64,000 nt of DNA from assembly GCA_934662505.1 (NCBI GenBank), contig CAKUKE010000004.1, positions 62,001-126,000 on the forward strand, written 5' to 3'. The notes under the pieces are model-generated. The model was not told the origin of the DNA. It saw nothing but the letters and a program-made list of their open reading frames with translations, and searched no databases. Shown in pieces: positions 27,086 to 34,933 of this stretch. The position numbers and the translations under genes are program-made. The stretch is from an uncultured Clostridia bacterium. Its GTDB lineage: Bacteria; Bacillota; Clostridia; Christensenellales; Aristaeellaceae. Every line of letters begins with the position of its first letter. The first letter of the stretch is position 1.

Positions 27086-29338
27086 ATGATGACCGACAGA
27101 AAACGCATGCTGCAGGACGTCCTGTGGAATCTGCTGGCCGCCACGCTGTGCGGCTGGGGCGTAGCCTGCGTCAGCTGCGGCGCGCTGTTGGGCGCGGGGC
27201 AGGAAGGCATGATGCTCCTGGTGTGCGCAGCGACGGTGCTGGTGCTGACGCTGGCCTTTGACGTGGGCGGAAGCAGAGCGGGACTCGCGGCGATCGGCAT
27301 CTTTTTTGTCATGGAAGGGGTGCTTTTTGCTGCCGGCCGGGGACAAATGTATCTGACCGTCAGCGGACTGAAGGCGCTGTATCTGCAATTGACCGGCGTG
27401 ACGGGGGCGACGCTGCCCTATGCGGACGTGCTGCGCCGGTCGCTGACGGGAATGTTCGCCTTCATCGCCTACGTCTGCGTGCGGGAGGCGTCCTTCTCCA
27501 TGGCCGCCGGCGCCATGCTGACCCTGCTGGCCAGCTCGCTGGTTGCCGGCGAGGGGCAGGGCGCGGTGTATGTGCTGCCCGTCATGGCGGGGCTGACGCT
27601 GACCCTGTCCGGCGCGCGGGAAAAGTCGCTGAAGGCGCTGCCCGTGGCGGCGCTGATCGCCGCGCTGGCCTTTGTGCTGCTGCCCCCCCGGGGTGCGGGC
27701 GACCCTGCCCTGCAGCAGACGGCGCAGGACGTGCGCGACGCGGCGGAGGATTATCTGTTTTTCACGGAGGAGCGGCGCTCCTTCTCTCTGGCGGACGAGG
27801 GGTACATGCCCCTGCAGGACCGTCTGGGCGGTACGGCGAACCCGCTGCGGGAAAAGGTGCTGGAGGTAAATGGCACGCCGGGTGCGACGGTGTACCTGCG
27901 GGGCACCATCATGAACGAATACACCGGCCTGAACTGGTACGATACCCTGTCCGACCGCCGCTATCTGTATGCCGGCCGGCGGGATGCGGACATGCGGCGG
28001 GACGTGTTTCAGGAGGCGTACCTGACGGGGGAGACCAGCCGGGTATCCGTGCACATGCTCTCCGACGGGGCGACCACCCTGTTTGTGCCCCAGCGGCTGC
28101 GGGCGCTGACCACGCTGGAAAAGCGGATGGTGCCCTATTTCAACCGGGGCAGCGAGGTGTTCATCACCCGCAATACCGCCGCGGGCGACCGTTACGAGGC
28201 GGAGTATCTGCCGCTGACGCTGGGGAGCGGGGCGGTGCGCGCCGCGCTGAACGACGGGGACGAGGCGGGCTATCAGGCGGCGGTGCGGGATTACACCGGC
28301 GTGCCCGACCATATGCAGAAGGAGCTGTGGGAGCTGGCCCGCCAGTGGACGAACGGGAAGGAAAACGATCTGGACAGGGCGCTGGCCATCCGCGACGCGC
28401 TGCAGAACGGCTATCGCTACAACCTGACGGTGGAGAACCCGCCGGACACGGTGGATTTTGTGGCATGGTTTCTTTTGAGCGAAAAGGAAGGGTACTGCAC
28501 CTATTTTGCCTCGGCGGCGACCATGCTGTGCCGCATGGCGGGCATTCCCGCCCGGTATGTGACGGGCTTTTACGCGCATCTGGATGAAAACGGTCAGGCG
28601 GTGCTCACGGGCGAAAGAGCCCACGCCTGGACGGAGGTGTATCTTCGGGGCGCTGGGTGGGTGACGCTGGACGCCACCCCGGGCTACGGAAACGAGAGCG
28701 GGAGCGGCGGCGAAGGGCAGAACAAGGATGCGCCCACCCCGACCCCCACGCCCACCCCCAGCCCTGCGCCGGAAAACGGCGCCACGCCTACGCCCGCACC
28801 GGAGGAGGAGCCCTCTCCCGAGCCGGAAAGCACACCGACCCCTGCGCCGGAGGACGGGGCGACCCCGCCGCCCGATGGGGAAGAGCCGCCCCGGACGGAC
28901 GGTAATTTCCCATGGTGGTGGCTGCTGGCGCTGCTGATTGCGGCGGCGCTGACGGTCTGGCGGGTGCGCGTCACCCGACCCGACCGTGCGGCGGCAAAAC
29001 GTCCGGCGCGGGAGGCGGACATTTTCCTGCGGGCCGATCTGGCCCTGCTGTCCCTGATGGGGGTGCGCCGGCGTCCGGAGGAAACGGTGCGGGAATTTGC
29101 GGTGCGGACGGATGAAAAGCTGCCCGGCTGCGCATTGGGTCCCCTGATGGACGGGCTGGCTGCCCGGGTGTACGGCAACAAGCCGATGGACGCGGGGGTA
29201 TGCCGCACGGCCTACGAGCAGCTGTGCCGGCAGGCGCCGCTATGGGCACGGGTTCTGACCCGCGCCCGTCTGGCGCTGACCCTGCCTGAGAAAAAGCACT
29301 CGAGCCGCAGCGGCAGCGGGACGAGGAAGAAAAAATAA
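27086..29338 (+). CDS. TgpA-like membrane transglutaminase
   Basis: 750 residues. Six or so membrane segments occupy residues 1-200. A periplasmic-type region follows, then the transglutaminase core with the catalytic triad Cys (EGYCTYFAS, about 472), His (ERAHAWTEV, about 514) and Asp (LDATPG, about 531). A Pro/Thr/Glu-rich linker (PTPTPTPTPSP) runs from about 548 to 605, then one membrane helix (WWWLLALLIAAALT) and a cytoplasmic DUF4129-like tail. This is the standard third member of MoxR-DUF58-transglutaminase operons. The exact substrate is unknown. Confidence 0.93.
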   Translation: MMTDRKRMLQDVLWNLLAATLCGWGVACVSCGALLGAGQEGMMLLVCAATVLVLTLAFDVGGSRAGLAAIGIFFVMEGVLFAAGRGQMYLTVSGLKALYLQLTGVTGATLPYADVLRRSLTGMFAFIAYVCVREASFSMAAGAMLTLLASSLVAGEGQGAVYVLPVMAGLTLTLSGAREKSLKALPVAALIAALAFVLLPPRGAGDPALQQTAQDVRDAAEDYLFFTEERRSFSLADEGYMPLQDRLGGTANPLREKVLEVNGTPGATVYLRGTIMNEYTGLNWYDTLSDRRYLYAGRRDADMRRDVFQEAYLTGETSRVSVHMLSDGATTLFVPQRLRALTTLEKRMVPYFNRGSEVFITRNTAAGDRYEAEYLPLTLGSGAVRAALNDGDEAGYQAAVRDYTGVPDHMQKELWELARQWTNGKENDLDRALAIRDALQNGYRYNLTVENPPDTVDFVAWFLLSEKEGYCTYFASAATMLCRMAGIPARYVTGFYAHLDENGQAVLTGERAHAWTEVYLRGAGWVTLDATPGYGNESGSGGEGQNKDAPTPTPTPTPSPAPENGATPTPAPEEEPSPEPESTPTPAPEDGATPPPDGEEPPRTDGNFPWWWLLALLIAAALTVWRVRVTRPDRAAAKRPAREADIFLRADLALLSLMGVRRRPEETVREFAVRTDEKLPGCALGPLMDGLAARVYGNKPMDAGVCRTAYEQLCRQAPLWARVLTRARLALTLPEKKHSSRSGSGTRKKK

Positions 29339-29377
29339 TCAGATCATAAGCACTGCGGGGGAACCGTCATAAGAACT

Positions 29378-29513
29378 GCGGGGGAACCGTTCTGATGAGC
29401 GCCAAGCGCAGCGAGGCTGAGGGCAGAGCAATCTCTGGATTGCTGCCCGAAACCCGCGCTTCCGCTTTAGCGGAGCAGCGCGGGGCGAGAAAGCCAAAGA
29501 ACGGTTCCCCCGC
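29378..29513. mobile_element. MITE-like element with 16-base terminal inverted repeats
   Basis: GCGGGGGAACCGTTCT (29378-29393) is the exact reverse complement of 29498-29513. Between them lie two strong hairpins: GGGCAG(AG)CAATC / GATTGCTGCCC, and CCCGCGC…CCGCT / AGCGG…GCGCGGG. A partial extra copy of the left end (CACTGCGGGGGAACCGT) sits at 29351-29367. No transposase. It could be a non-autonomous mobile element or a structured RNA. Confidence 0.6.
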
Positions 29514-29795
29514 ACCCCTTCCAAGAAAGCTGTGGAGGGGGGAAATAAAAAGGGAATCCCCTACTTACTTCCCCGCAAACAAAAAAGGAGGGCGCATGTT
29601 TGCGCTGGCGGTGTAGCATGGGATGAAAAATCTAAGAATGTTCCCCCACGCCCTTTCATGAAAGCTGTGAAGGAATAAATTAAAAAGGGAACACCTACTT
29701 GCTTTCCCGCAAACAAAAAAAGCGCATGTTTGTGCTGGCAGTGCAGCATGGGGTGAAAAGTCAAAGAAAGTTCCCCCACGCCCTTTCAGGAAGGC
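29505..29795. repeat. Imperfect tandem repeat, about 130-135-base period
   Basis: Two and a bit copies start TTCCCCC at about 29505, 29641 and 29771. They share AAGAAAGCTGTGGAG-type, AAAAAGGGAA, CCCGCAAACAAAAAA and GCGCATGTTTG blocks. Confidence 0.75.
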
Positions 29796-29912
29796 TGTGG
29801 GAGGATGAAAAAGAAAAGCACTCGCTTGCTGCGTTACGCGCAGAAGCGGGTGCTGTGCAGTGAGTTCAGCAGTGTTGTACGGGGCGAAACCGTCCTAATG
29901 CTGTCCACGTGC

Positions 29913-30060
29913 GCACGCTTCACGGTTGCAGGGAAAACACCGGACTGGACGGACGGGATCGATCTGGTGAAGGCACGCTCCACGGTTGCAGGGATAAACA
30001 CCGGACTGGACGGACGGGATCGATCTGGTGGAGGCACGCTTCACGGTTGCAGGGATAAAC
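29913..30060. repeat. Tandem repeat, 60-61-base period, 2.5 copies
   Basis: GCACGCTTCACGGTTGCAGG recurs at 29913, 29973 and 30034; the rest of the unit (CACCGGACTGGACGGACGGG, ATCGATCTGGTG) is almost identical between copies 1 and 2. Confidence 0.9.
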
Positions 30061-30100
30061 AGCAGGCAGAAGGACACGACTTTCTCTGAAAAGCAAATCA

Positions 30101-30160
30101 AAAGGCATACGCCGGCGCCGCCAAACTGAACGGCTGCAGCATGCGCGTATGCCTTTTTTT
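30101..30160 (+). terminator. Long-armed terminator-like hairpin
   Basis: AAAGGCATACGC pairs with GCGTATGCCTTT over a 32-base loop, then a T-run. It could end transcripts from the left; it is nearly symmetrical so it may work both ways. Confidence 0.55.
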
Positions 30161-30371
30161 ATTTCTCACCACAGCTTTCTTGGGAGAGCGCGAGAGGGGG
30201 TTCTTTGGCTTGCAAAGAACCTTCTCTCGCATTTGTCCCATTCCGTTCCCCCAGCGTCGCAAACCCTGCTCGCGGTGCCGGTGCAGACACATGCCCTTTT
30301 ATTTCTCGCCACAGCTTTCTTGGGAGAGCGCGAGAGGGGGTTCTTTGGCTTGCAAAGAACCCCCTCTCGCA
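30157..30371. repeat. Duplicated hairpin element
   Basis: A block starting TTTATTTCTC.CCACAGCTTTC and ending in a hairpin occurs at about 30157-30231 and 30296-30371. In the second copy the hairpin is perfect: 18 paired bases (GCGAGAGGGGGTTCTTTG and its complement) around GCTTG. In the first copy two pairs are G-T. The same signature (CCACAGCTTTCTTGG … TTCTTTGGCTT) occurs reversed inside 29483-29545, so it is a small repeat family. Confidence 0.8.
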
Positions 30372-30399
30372 ATATTTTCATCCTGTTCCGCTTTTCTGG

Positions 30400-32382
30400 T
30401 CACTCTTTGGGCAGGGTGTTTACCTGATCCAGCAGACGCTGCACGTCGCCGAAATAGGTTTCCACCTCCTGATCGGTCAGCTTCATCCGCTTGGCCAGCA
30501 GGGACACGATCTTTTTCGGCCGCACACGGGCGTAGTACTTCACCGCGTTCACGTTCTGCCGCCATTCCTCCATGGTCAGGTAGGGCCAACGCTTGTTCTG
30601 GCGGGGAAGAAGCTGGGTGAGAATATCCTCCCAGGGCTGAAATTTGCTCTCCACGTAGGGCCACTGGAAGGCGGTCTCCAGCACCTGCGCGAACCTGCGC
30701 AGAAAGCGATCCCGCATGTCAGGCACGTTCAGGAGGGCGTTTAAGGGTTCGTGACGGAAGGCCTGTATCTTGGCGGAAACGGGCTTGATGTAGTTTTCAA
30801 GGGGCGCGGCGTCCAGAGAAAGGAAGCCGGCTTCCACGTCGAACAGCACGTATTTCCACTTGCCCCCCGGCACCCGGTACATGCGCACGTTGGTGATGTC
30901 GCTGTTGCCGCAGATGATCTCAAAGGCCGCGTGGGTGAACAGGCTGTCCACATCCAGCCGGTCGGTCACATATTGCAGGTTGTCCCCCACGTTCAGATCC
31001 TGCGTTTTGCAGAAATCGCACAGCGCCAGCCAGTCGGCGTTGTCCCCGTTGTTGATGAACTTGTCGCTGCCCGTGCGGGCGAGCAGGTCGATCTGGTCGA
31101 TCGCGTCCTCGTCCTCCACCCCTTCCCACTGGGCGACGAAGTACTTGTTGATCTTTTCCCGCAGGTTGTAATGCCCGTAGTATTCGCCGTTGATGTAGAC
31201 CTGAATGGGGCGGGCGTCCTGATAGAGAATGTCCAGATTTTCGGCCAGCGAGGTGAACACCGCGTCCCGCAGACGGGTGGAAAAGGCGTCCGAATTGGTG
31301 GAGCGCAGCAGCAGGGATTTGTAGGAGGTATAATCCCGGTTGGGGAAGGGGTTGAAGGAAAAGCGATCCGCTCCGTAGGCCTTGCGGGCGAACACGGCAA
31401 TGCTTTTCTGACTGTTCTGCAGGGCGCTGTGCCCGGCGGGGGTGAAGGTGCCCATCTGGTTGAGGAGGCACGCGCCGGTCTCGTCAAAGTATTCGATGTT
31501 GACGGGGTATTCCAGCTCCTTTTCGTAGTTGGGGGTGTTGCCGCTGCCCCGCACCAGCGCGCCGGTCTTTTTGTTGAACAGGTACTTTTCATCCGTCGTG
31601 AGGCACACCACCGCCACGGGGGACGGGTCGTCGATCAGATAGGTGACGCCGACCGGCTGGGAGGGCACCTTGTCCGGGTGAAAGGCGGCCACCCGGATGC
31701 AGGCAGTCTTGCTCAGGGAGAGCCCCTCCTCGGGGAGGACGGGGCTCTTTTCCGTAGGCGCGGAGCCGTCCAGCGTGTAGCGGAGGGTATCCCCCGCCGT
31801 GCCGGCAAACCGCGCCGTGACCGTTCCTTCGTAAAAGCCGCCGACGGTCAGCGCCCGGGGCGTGTCCGCCCGAAGGGCGTATGCCTGCTTCTCATTGGCC
31901 TTGCCGGGGGTGGCGGCGGCAAAATAGCCCCACGTCCCGTCCGCCGCGACACCCCAGGACACGTTGCCGTACTGCTTTGGAAAGACCACGGCGTCCGCCG
32001 CCTGACCGTTGGGACGGGTCAGGAACACCTGATCGCCCTTGGCAGACAGCTTGAAGCTGGCATAGTAGGTGCCGTCCTTGCCGGGCGCGAGGCTGTCGTC
32101 CCCCGTGCAGTAAACCAGCAGATACGCCCCCGCCTTCAGCTTCGTTCCCTCGGGGAAGACCCATTTCCACGGATTCTTCTTGCTGTCGCTCAGGTACCAG
32201 CCGCTCAGATCCGCGGTTTTGGCGCCGGGGTTGTAGATTTCCACCCAGTCGTAGGCATGGCCGTTCACATAAACGCCGTTGGAGGCCATGATCTCGGTCA
32301 CAACGGGGACGCTTTCCTCGCCGAGGGCGGCGGGCGGACAGAGCAGGACGGCCAGCACAAGCAGGGCTGCGAAACGTTTCAT
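30400..32382 (-). CDS. Secreted CotH-kinase protein with lamin-tail domain
   Basis: 660 residues from ATG 32382 (GGAGGT seven bases upstream); the open frame continues upstream through repeat DNA and is not coding there. A signal peptide covers residues 1-22. A lamin-tail domain follows (VTEIMASN … DWVEIYNPG … LSGWYLSD) to about residue 125, then a chitobiase-type beta domain (YTLDGSAPT, about 200). The CotH kinase-like domain spans about 260-560 (RLRDAVFTSLA, YYGHYNLREKINKYF, and the metal-site block WKYVLFDVEAG). CotH proteins phosphorylate Ser residues of partner proteins, as in spore coats. Here it is exported and has no obvious partner beside it. Confidence 0.9.
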   Translation of the reverse strand: MKRFAALLVLAVLLCPPAALGEESVPVVTEIMASNGVYVNGHAYDWVEIYNPGAKTADLSGWYLSDSKKNPWKWVFPEGTKLKAGAYLLVYCTGDDSLAPGKDGTYYASFKLSAKGDQVFLTRPNGQAADAVVFPKQYGNVSWGVAADGTWGYFAAATPGKANEKQAYALRADTPRALTVGGFYEGTVTARFAGTAGDTLRYTLDGSAPTEKSPVLPEEGLSLSKTACIRVAAFHPDKVPSQPVGVTYLIDDPSPVAVVCLTTDEKYLFNKKTGALVRGSGNTPNYEKELEYPVNIEYFDETGACLLNQMGTFTPAGHSALQNSQKSIAVFARKAYGADRFSFNPFPNRDYTSYKSLLLRSTNSDAFSTRLRDAVFTSLAENLDILYQDARPIQVYINGEYYGHYNLREKINKYFVAQWEGVEDEDAIDQIDLLARTGSDKFINNGDNADWLALCDFCKTQDLNVGDNLQYVTDRLDVDSLFTHAAFEIICGNSDITNVRMYRVPGGKWKYVLFDVEAGFLSLDAAPLENYIKPVSAKIQAFRHEPLNALLNVPDMRDRFLRRFAQVLETAFQWPYVESKFQPWEDILTQLLPRQNKRWPYLTMEEWRQNVNAVKYYARVRPKKIVSLLAKRMKLTDQEVETYFGDVQRLLDQVNTLPKE

Positions 32383-32741
32383 GAAGATTACCTCCGTCAA
32401 AACATACCGTGTAAAAAGGAAGCGCGGCGAAAAAAAGCCGCCGCAGCTTTGGGCGCGGGTGCGCCGGGCATGAACCGGGCGCGCAGGGTTTTCGCTGCTG
32501 CGCCTGCTGTACCAAAGGCGCGGGTACGCCGGGCGCGGTTTGCGAACGTACGGCGCCAGACGCCGCCTCTGTCCGTACTGCCGGGCGCAAGCCGCAGGAG
32601 CGCCCGCTGGACGGCTCGAAGCAGGAGCGGCGCCATCGGGTGCGAAGCGCCATGTCTGCCGGCGCGCCCGTGGCAGCGTCTTGCAGGCATCGGCGGCGCG
32701 CGTCAGGCGCGTCTTTGCGGGAACCCCCTTCATCGGACGGC
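32383..32741. other. Non-coding spacer with two repeat copies
   Basis: GGCGCGGGTGCGCCGGGC-like blocks at about 32452 and 32517. No gene recognised; no good -35/-10 pair found for the CotH gene. Confidence 0.4.
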
Positions 32742-33026
32742 TCAGAGGTAGGCGTCGTTCACCTTTTTCTTCCTGTCCGGGTCGATAAATTCCACTTCCA
32801 TCCGGTCGAAGGGTACGCTTTCAAGAAAGCAGTCGGGCAGGAAACGGGTCTGGGTGAACTGCTCCCAGTCCCGCTCGTTGCGGGGCAGCACCATGGGGCG
32901 GGGCACGTCCAGCCGGCGGCAGGCGTCCTCCAGCGCTTCCTGCCACGCCTCGGGCGCGCAGGGCTCGGTCGTGTCCCGGATGATCTTGTTTTTGTGCATC
33001 AGTCGCACCCATATCCCTCTGGCCAT
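32742..33026 (-). CDS. Small conserved hypothetical protein
   Basis: 94 residues, ATG 33026 (GGGAGGG upstream), starting MARGIWVRLMHKNKIIRDTT. The protein is acidic and basic mixed, with no signal peptide or membrane segment, and a C-terminal MEVEFIDPDRKKK. It resembles a small conserved family I recall from Clostridia, with no known function. It has its own promoter, facing away from the ABC exporter operon. Confidence 0.8.
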   Translation of the reverse strand: MARGIWVRLMHKNKIIRDTTEPCAPEAWQEALEDACRRLDVPRPMVLPRNERDWEQFTQTRFLPDCFLESVPFDRMEVEFIDPDRKKKVNDAYL

Positions 33027-33075
33027 GGAGAACCCTCCCTTGAAAAAGCCTTTCCGGCGTTTTTGCTGCCTGTCT

Positions 33076-33104
33076 ATTATGGCACAGGGGACGGGGTTTG
33101 GCAA
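33076..33104 (-). promoter_or_regulatory. Promoter of the small conserved gene
   Basis: On the minus strand TTGCCA (33104-33099), a 17-base spacer and CATAAT (33081-33076). Confidence 0.7.
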
Positions 33105-33129
33105 GCGGAGGCGGGGAGAAAGGCCGTCC

Positions 33130-33158
33130 TTGCCAAATGACGGCCGGGCAGGTATAAT
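33130..33158 (+). promoter_or_regulatory. ABC exporter operon promoter
   Basis: TTGCCA (33130-33135), a 17-base spacer and TATAAT (33153-33158). Its -35 and that of the divergent promoter form an inverted repeat TTTGGCAAG / CTTGCCAAA. Confidence 0.8.
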
Positions 33159-33193
33159 GAAAAGCTGTACTGAGACGGACGGAGGAGAAAAAA

Positions 33194-34933
33194 GTGGGTT
33201 TTCTCAAAAAGTATTTTATCCGATACCGAAAAAACATTTTTCTGGGGCAGGCCTTCAAGCTGGTGGAAGCGGTGCTGGAGCTGTACATGCCGCTGGTCAT
33301 GGCCGCGCTGATCGATCAGGGCGTGACGGGGCATGACCAGACCGTCATCTGGCAGAAGGGGCTGCTCATGCTGGGCATTGCGGCGCTGGGCGTGTGCGCG
33401 GCGCTGGTGTGTCAGGTGACGGCCAGCCGCGCCAGTCAGGACTTCGGCACCGCCCTGCGGCACGACCTGTTTGCCCATATCCTGTCCCTTTCCCGGGCGG
33501 AGGGGGACGGCGTGGGGCCTGCGGCGCTGATGACCCGCATGACCAGCGACATCAACCAGCTGCAGCAGGCGCTGGCCATGCTGATCCGTCTGGTGGTGCG
33601 GGCGCCCTTTCTGGCCATCGGTTCCATTGTGATGGCCGTGGTGCTCAGCCCCCGGCTGTCCCTCATTTTTCTTGTGACCACGCCGCTTATCGCGCTGGCC
33701 ATGTTTTTCATCATGCGGCGCACCCTGCCCCACTATAAGACCCTCCAGCGCAAGCTGGACAGGATCGCCCGCATCACCCGCGAAAATCTGGAGGGTGTGC
33801 GGGTGGTGCGCGCCTTCGCAAGGGGCGATGCGGAAAAGGCGCGGTTTGAGGCCGCCAGCGAGGATTACACCGACACCGCCGTGCGGGTGGGCAAGCTGTC
33901 CGCCCTGCTTTCTCCGCTGACCAGCGCGGTGATGTACATGGGCATCGCGGCGGTATTGTATTTCGGCGGCGGACAGGTGCATACGGGGGCGCTGACGCAG
34001 GGCGTGGTCATCGCCTTCATCAGCTATCTGATGCAGATCCTGCTGCAGATGTCCGTGGTGGCAAATCTGGTGGTGGTGTTCACCAAGGCGGGCGCCAGCG
34101 CCCAGCGGGTGGGCGAACTGATGGCGCTTGCCCCCTCGGTGCAGGAGCCGTCGGGCGACGAGACCCCCGACCCCGCCGCGCCTGCCGTACAGTTTGACCA
34201 TGTGACCTTTTCCTATCCCGGCGGCGGCGACGCGGCGCTGCGGGACGTGACCTTCACCCTCCTGCCGGGAGAAACGCTGGGGGTCATCGGCGGTACGGGC
34301 GCGGGCAAGACCACCTTGTCCGCCCTCATCGGCAGGGATTACGACGTGACGGCAGGCACGGTGTCCGTGTGCGGACACGACGTGCGCGCCTACCGTCAGC
34401 GAACCCTCCGGGGGCTTATCGGCCTGACCCCGCAGGGCGGCCAGCTGCTGTCCGGCACCGTCCGCTCCAACCTGCTCTTTTCCAAACCGGACGCCAGCGA
34501 GGCGGACATGTGGGCGGCGCTGGAGGCGGCGCAGGCCCGCGAATTTGTGGAAAAGAAGCCTGAAGGGCTGGACGCGCCCGTGGAAGAAGGGGGCAAAAAC
34601 CTCTCCGGCGGGCAGCGGCAGCGCCTGACGGTAGCCCGCGCGCTGGTGCGCGCGCCCCGGGTGCTGATTCTGGACGACGCAAGCAGCGCGCTGGACTACA
34701 TGACCGACCTGAAAATGCGGCAGGCCATCGCCCGGCAGGATCGGGAAACGGGACGGGCGACGGTCATCATTTCCCAGCGGGTCAGCGCGGTGCGCCACGC
34801 GGACCGTATTCTGGTGCTGGACGACGGGTGTCAGGCAGGGCTGGGCACCCACGGGGAACTGACGGAAAGCTGCCCGGTGTACCGGGAGATCTGCCAGTCC
34901 CAGCAGGTGGAAAAGGAGGCCGCGCAGGCATGA
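33194..34933 (+). CDS. ABC exporter subunit A (degenerate ATPase site)
   Basis: 579 residues from GTG 33194 behind GGAGGAGA. Six membrane helices (about 15-310) and a nucleotide-binding domain. Walker A GGTGAGKTT (about 364) and signature LSGGQRQRL (about 470) are normal. Walker B reads LILDDAS, with Asp in place of the catalytic Glu, and the switch His is Gln (ISQRVSA). Such a half-dead partner is typical of heterodimeric exporters (BmrCD, TM287/288 type). Its ATGA overlap with the next gene shows the pair is made together. The substrate cannot be told from sequence (drugs, lipids or peptides). Confidence 0.93.
   Translation: MGFLKKYFIRYRKNIFLGQAFKLVEAVLELYMPLVMAALIDQGVTGHDQTVIWQKGLLMLGIAALGVCAALVCQVTASRASQDFGTALRHDLFAHILSLSRAEGDGVGPAALMTRMTSDINQLQQALAMLIRLVVRAPFLAIGSIVMAVVLSPRLSLIFLVTTPLIALAMFFIMRRTLPHYKTLQRKLDRIARITRENLEGVRVVRAFARGDAEKARFEAASEDYTDTAVRVGKLSALLSPLTSAVMYMGIAAVLYFGGGQVHTGALTQGVVIAFISYLMQILLQMSVVANLVVVFTKAGASAQRVGELMALAPSVQEPSGDETPDPAAPAVQFDHVTFSYPGGGDAALRDVTFTLLPGETLGVIGGTGAGKTTLSALIGRDYDVTAGTVSVCGHDVRAYRQRTLRGLIGLTPQGGQLLSGTVRSNLLFSKPDASEADMWAALEAAQAREFVEKKPEGLDAPVEEGGKNLSGGQRQRLTVARALVRAPRVLILDDASSALDYMTDLKMRQAIARQDRETGRATVIISQRVSAVRHADRILVLDDGCQAGLGTHGELTESCPVYREICQSQQVEKEAAQA

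Larger units (their letters stand above)
29339..30399. other. Repeat-rich non-coding spacer
   Basis: 1.06 kb with no believable gene. It holds a MITE-like element, a 130-base tandem duplication, a 60-base tandem triplicate, a terminator and a duplicated hairpin element, listed separately. Confidence 0.7.
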
